Of a stretch of DNA of 64,000 bases, positions 63,440 to 64,000 are shown in pieces (the first letter of the stretch is position 1; every line of letters starts with the position of its first letter). This DNA comes from Auritidibacter ignavus (GTDB lineage Bacteria; Actinomycetota; Actinomycetes; Actinomycetales; Micrococcaceae): positions 1 to 64,000 of the forward strand of contig NZ_RDQR01000006.1 of the NCBI RefSeq assembly GCF_003703835.1, read 5' to 3'. Under the pieces are notes generated by a model. The model had not been told where the DNA came from, made no database searches, and saw only the letters and a program-made list of their open reading frames with translations. A program made the translations under genes and the position numbers.

Positions 63440-64000
63440 ATGAATACGCCTTATGATTCCACCGGTTCCCCGGAGCTGTCTCGCGACACGCTCGTCCCAC
63501 CCCAGGATCTCAGCGCCGAACGATCTGTCCTCGGAGCGATGTTGCTCTCGCATGATGCGGTGGCCACCGTGGTGGAGGTTTTGCGTGGGCCAGATTTTTA
63601 CTCACCAGCTCACGAGCTGATCTACGACTCCATCATTACACTCTACGGTCGTGGCGAACCCGCAGATGCGGTCACCGTCTCCGACATGCTTAACAAGCGT
63701 AAGGAGCTACCTCGTGTCGGGGGAGCCTCGTACATACACGAATTGGTCCAGTCCGTTCCGGCTGTCACCAGCGCCGAGTTCTACGCCGACATCGTCCAGG
63801 AGAAAGCGATTCTGCGTCGACTCGTGGACGTGGGCAACAGGATTAGCCGGATGGGCTACGCCCAAGACGGCGACGTGGACGACATTGTCAACGCTGCCCA
63901 GGGTGAGATGTACCGGGTGGCAGAGAACCAGCAATCCGAGGACTACGTCCGTCTTTCGGGCATCCTGGAGAACACCGTCGACGAGATCGAAGCCGCCGGT
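63440..64000 (+). CDS. replicative DNA helicase DnaB, N-terminal part (runs off window)
   Basis: From ATG 63440: after a ~20-residue leader, PPQDLSAERSVLGAMLLSHD, FYSPAHELIYDSIITLYGRG and LPRVGGASYIHELVQSVPAV are the helical N-terminal domain of DnaB, which contacts primase. The 187 codons visible end before the RecA-like motor domain. It would be loaded at oriC with the help of DciA. Confidence 0.95.
   Translation, partial: MNTPYDSTGSPELSRDTLVPPQDLSAERSVLGAMLLSHDAVATVVEVLRGPDFYSPAHELIYDSIITLYGRGEPADAVTVSDMLNKRKELPRVGGASYIHELVQSVPAVTSAEFYADIVQEKAILRRLVDVGNRISRMGYAQDGDVDDIVNAAQGEMYRVAENQQSEDYVRLSGILENTVDEIEAAG

Overview
The window looks like the replication-origin region of an actinobacterial chromosome. 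The gene order dnaN-recF-dciA-gyrB-gyrA-DUF3566 on one side of oriC and rpmH-rnpA-yidD-yidC-khpB-rsmG-parA-parB-trxA-trxB-murJ on the other is the standard actinobacterial arrangement. Separate pseudokinase and MurJ genes, the DLW-39 small protein between tRNA-Ile and tRNA-Ala, and the protein sequences point to Micrococcales, probably Micrococcaceae (an Auritidibacter/Yaniella/Enteractinococcus-like genus; the genus is inference only).

Layout. 1-22.4 kb is accessory. It is bounded by two related EndoU-toxin/immunity modules on the minus strand (344-1039 and 20876-21694). Between them lie decayed mobile DNA: an IS3-type transposase remnant, a prim-pol/SCO6880 conjugation chimera, an AraC regulator with an in-frame stop, a MobF relaxase, an FAD-linked oxidase, a Dcm-type methylase, a DUF6907 protein and a phage capsid gene, all broken. 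Embedded in this decay is a compact, apparently intact gene set at 4.0-13.9 kb.

The 4.0-13.9 kb set looks like an uncharacterised biosynthetic cluster. A stand-alone amino-acid adenylation enzyme, a carrier protein, an ectoine-synthase-like cupin, an acyl-CoA-dehydrogenase-like flavoprotein, a transglutaminase-like protein and an Asp/Glu-racemase-family protein form one tightly packed operon. A MarR regulator follows. A second operon encodes a FrnE/DsbA-like protein, a zinc deaminase, a pair of SMR transporters, an MFS permease and a polysaccharide-deacetylase/imidase-family enzyme. A divergent phosphopantetheinyl transferase would activate the carrier protein. A 19-bp motif is identical in front of the second operon and between the adenylation and transferase genes, and a related half lies at the MarR start, suggesting one regulator for the whole set.

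22.4-28.1 kb holds a PPOX-fold protein and a class Ib ribonucleotide reductase operon (nrdI-nrdE-nrdF-FMN reductase) preceded by an NrdR-box-like palindrome. 28.1-39.3 kb is tRNA-Ala, DLW-39, tRNA-Ile, DUF3566, gyrA, gyrB, dciA, recF, dnaN, oriC and dnaA. 39.7-45.2 kb is the rpmH-to-parB block. Five parS-like palindromes lie at 43.99-45.79 kb, one inside a trxA terminator hairpin. 45.8-51.7 kb holds trxA, trxB, the pseudokinase-like protein, murJ and a NUDIX gene. 51.8-59.6 kb is pcnB-type CCA transferase, DedA, fhs, ino1, a GT87-like membrane protein and an M18 aminopeptidase. 59.8-61.5 kb is rpsF-ssb-rpsR-rplI, then a YggS-type PLP protein, a PaaI-type thioesterase, and the start of dnaB, which has its own DnaA-box cluster upstream and runs off the window end.
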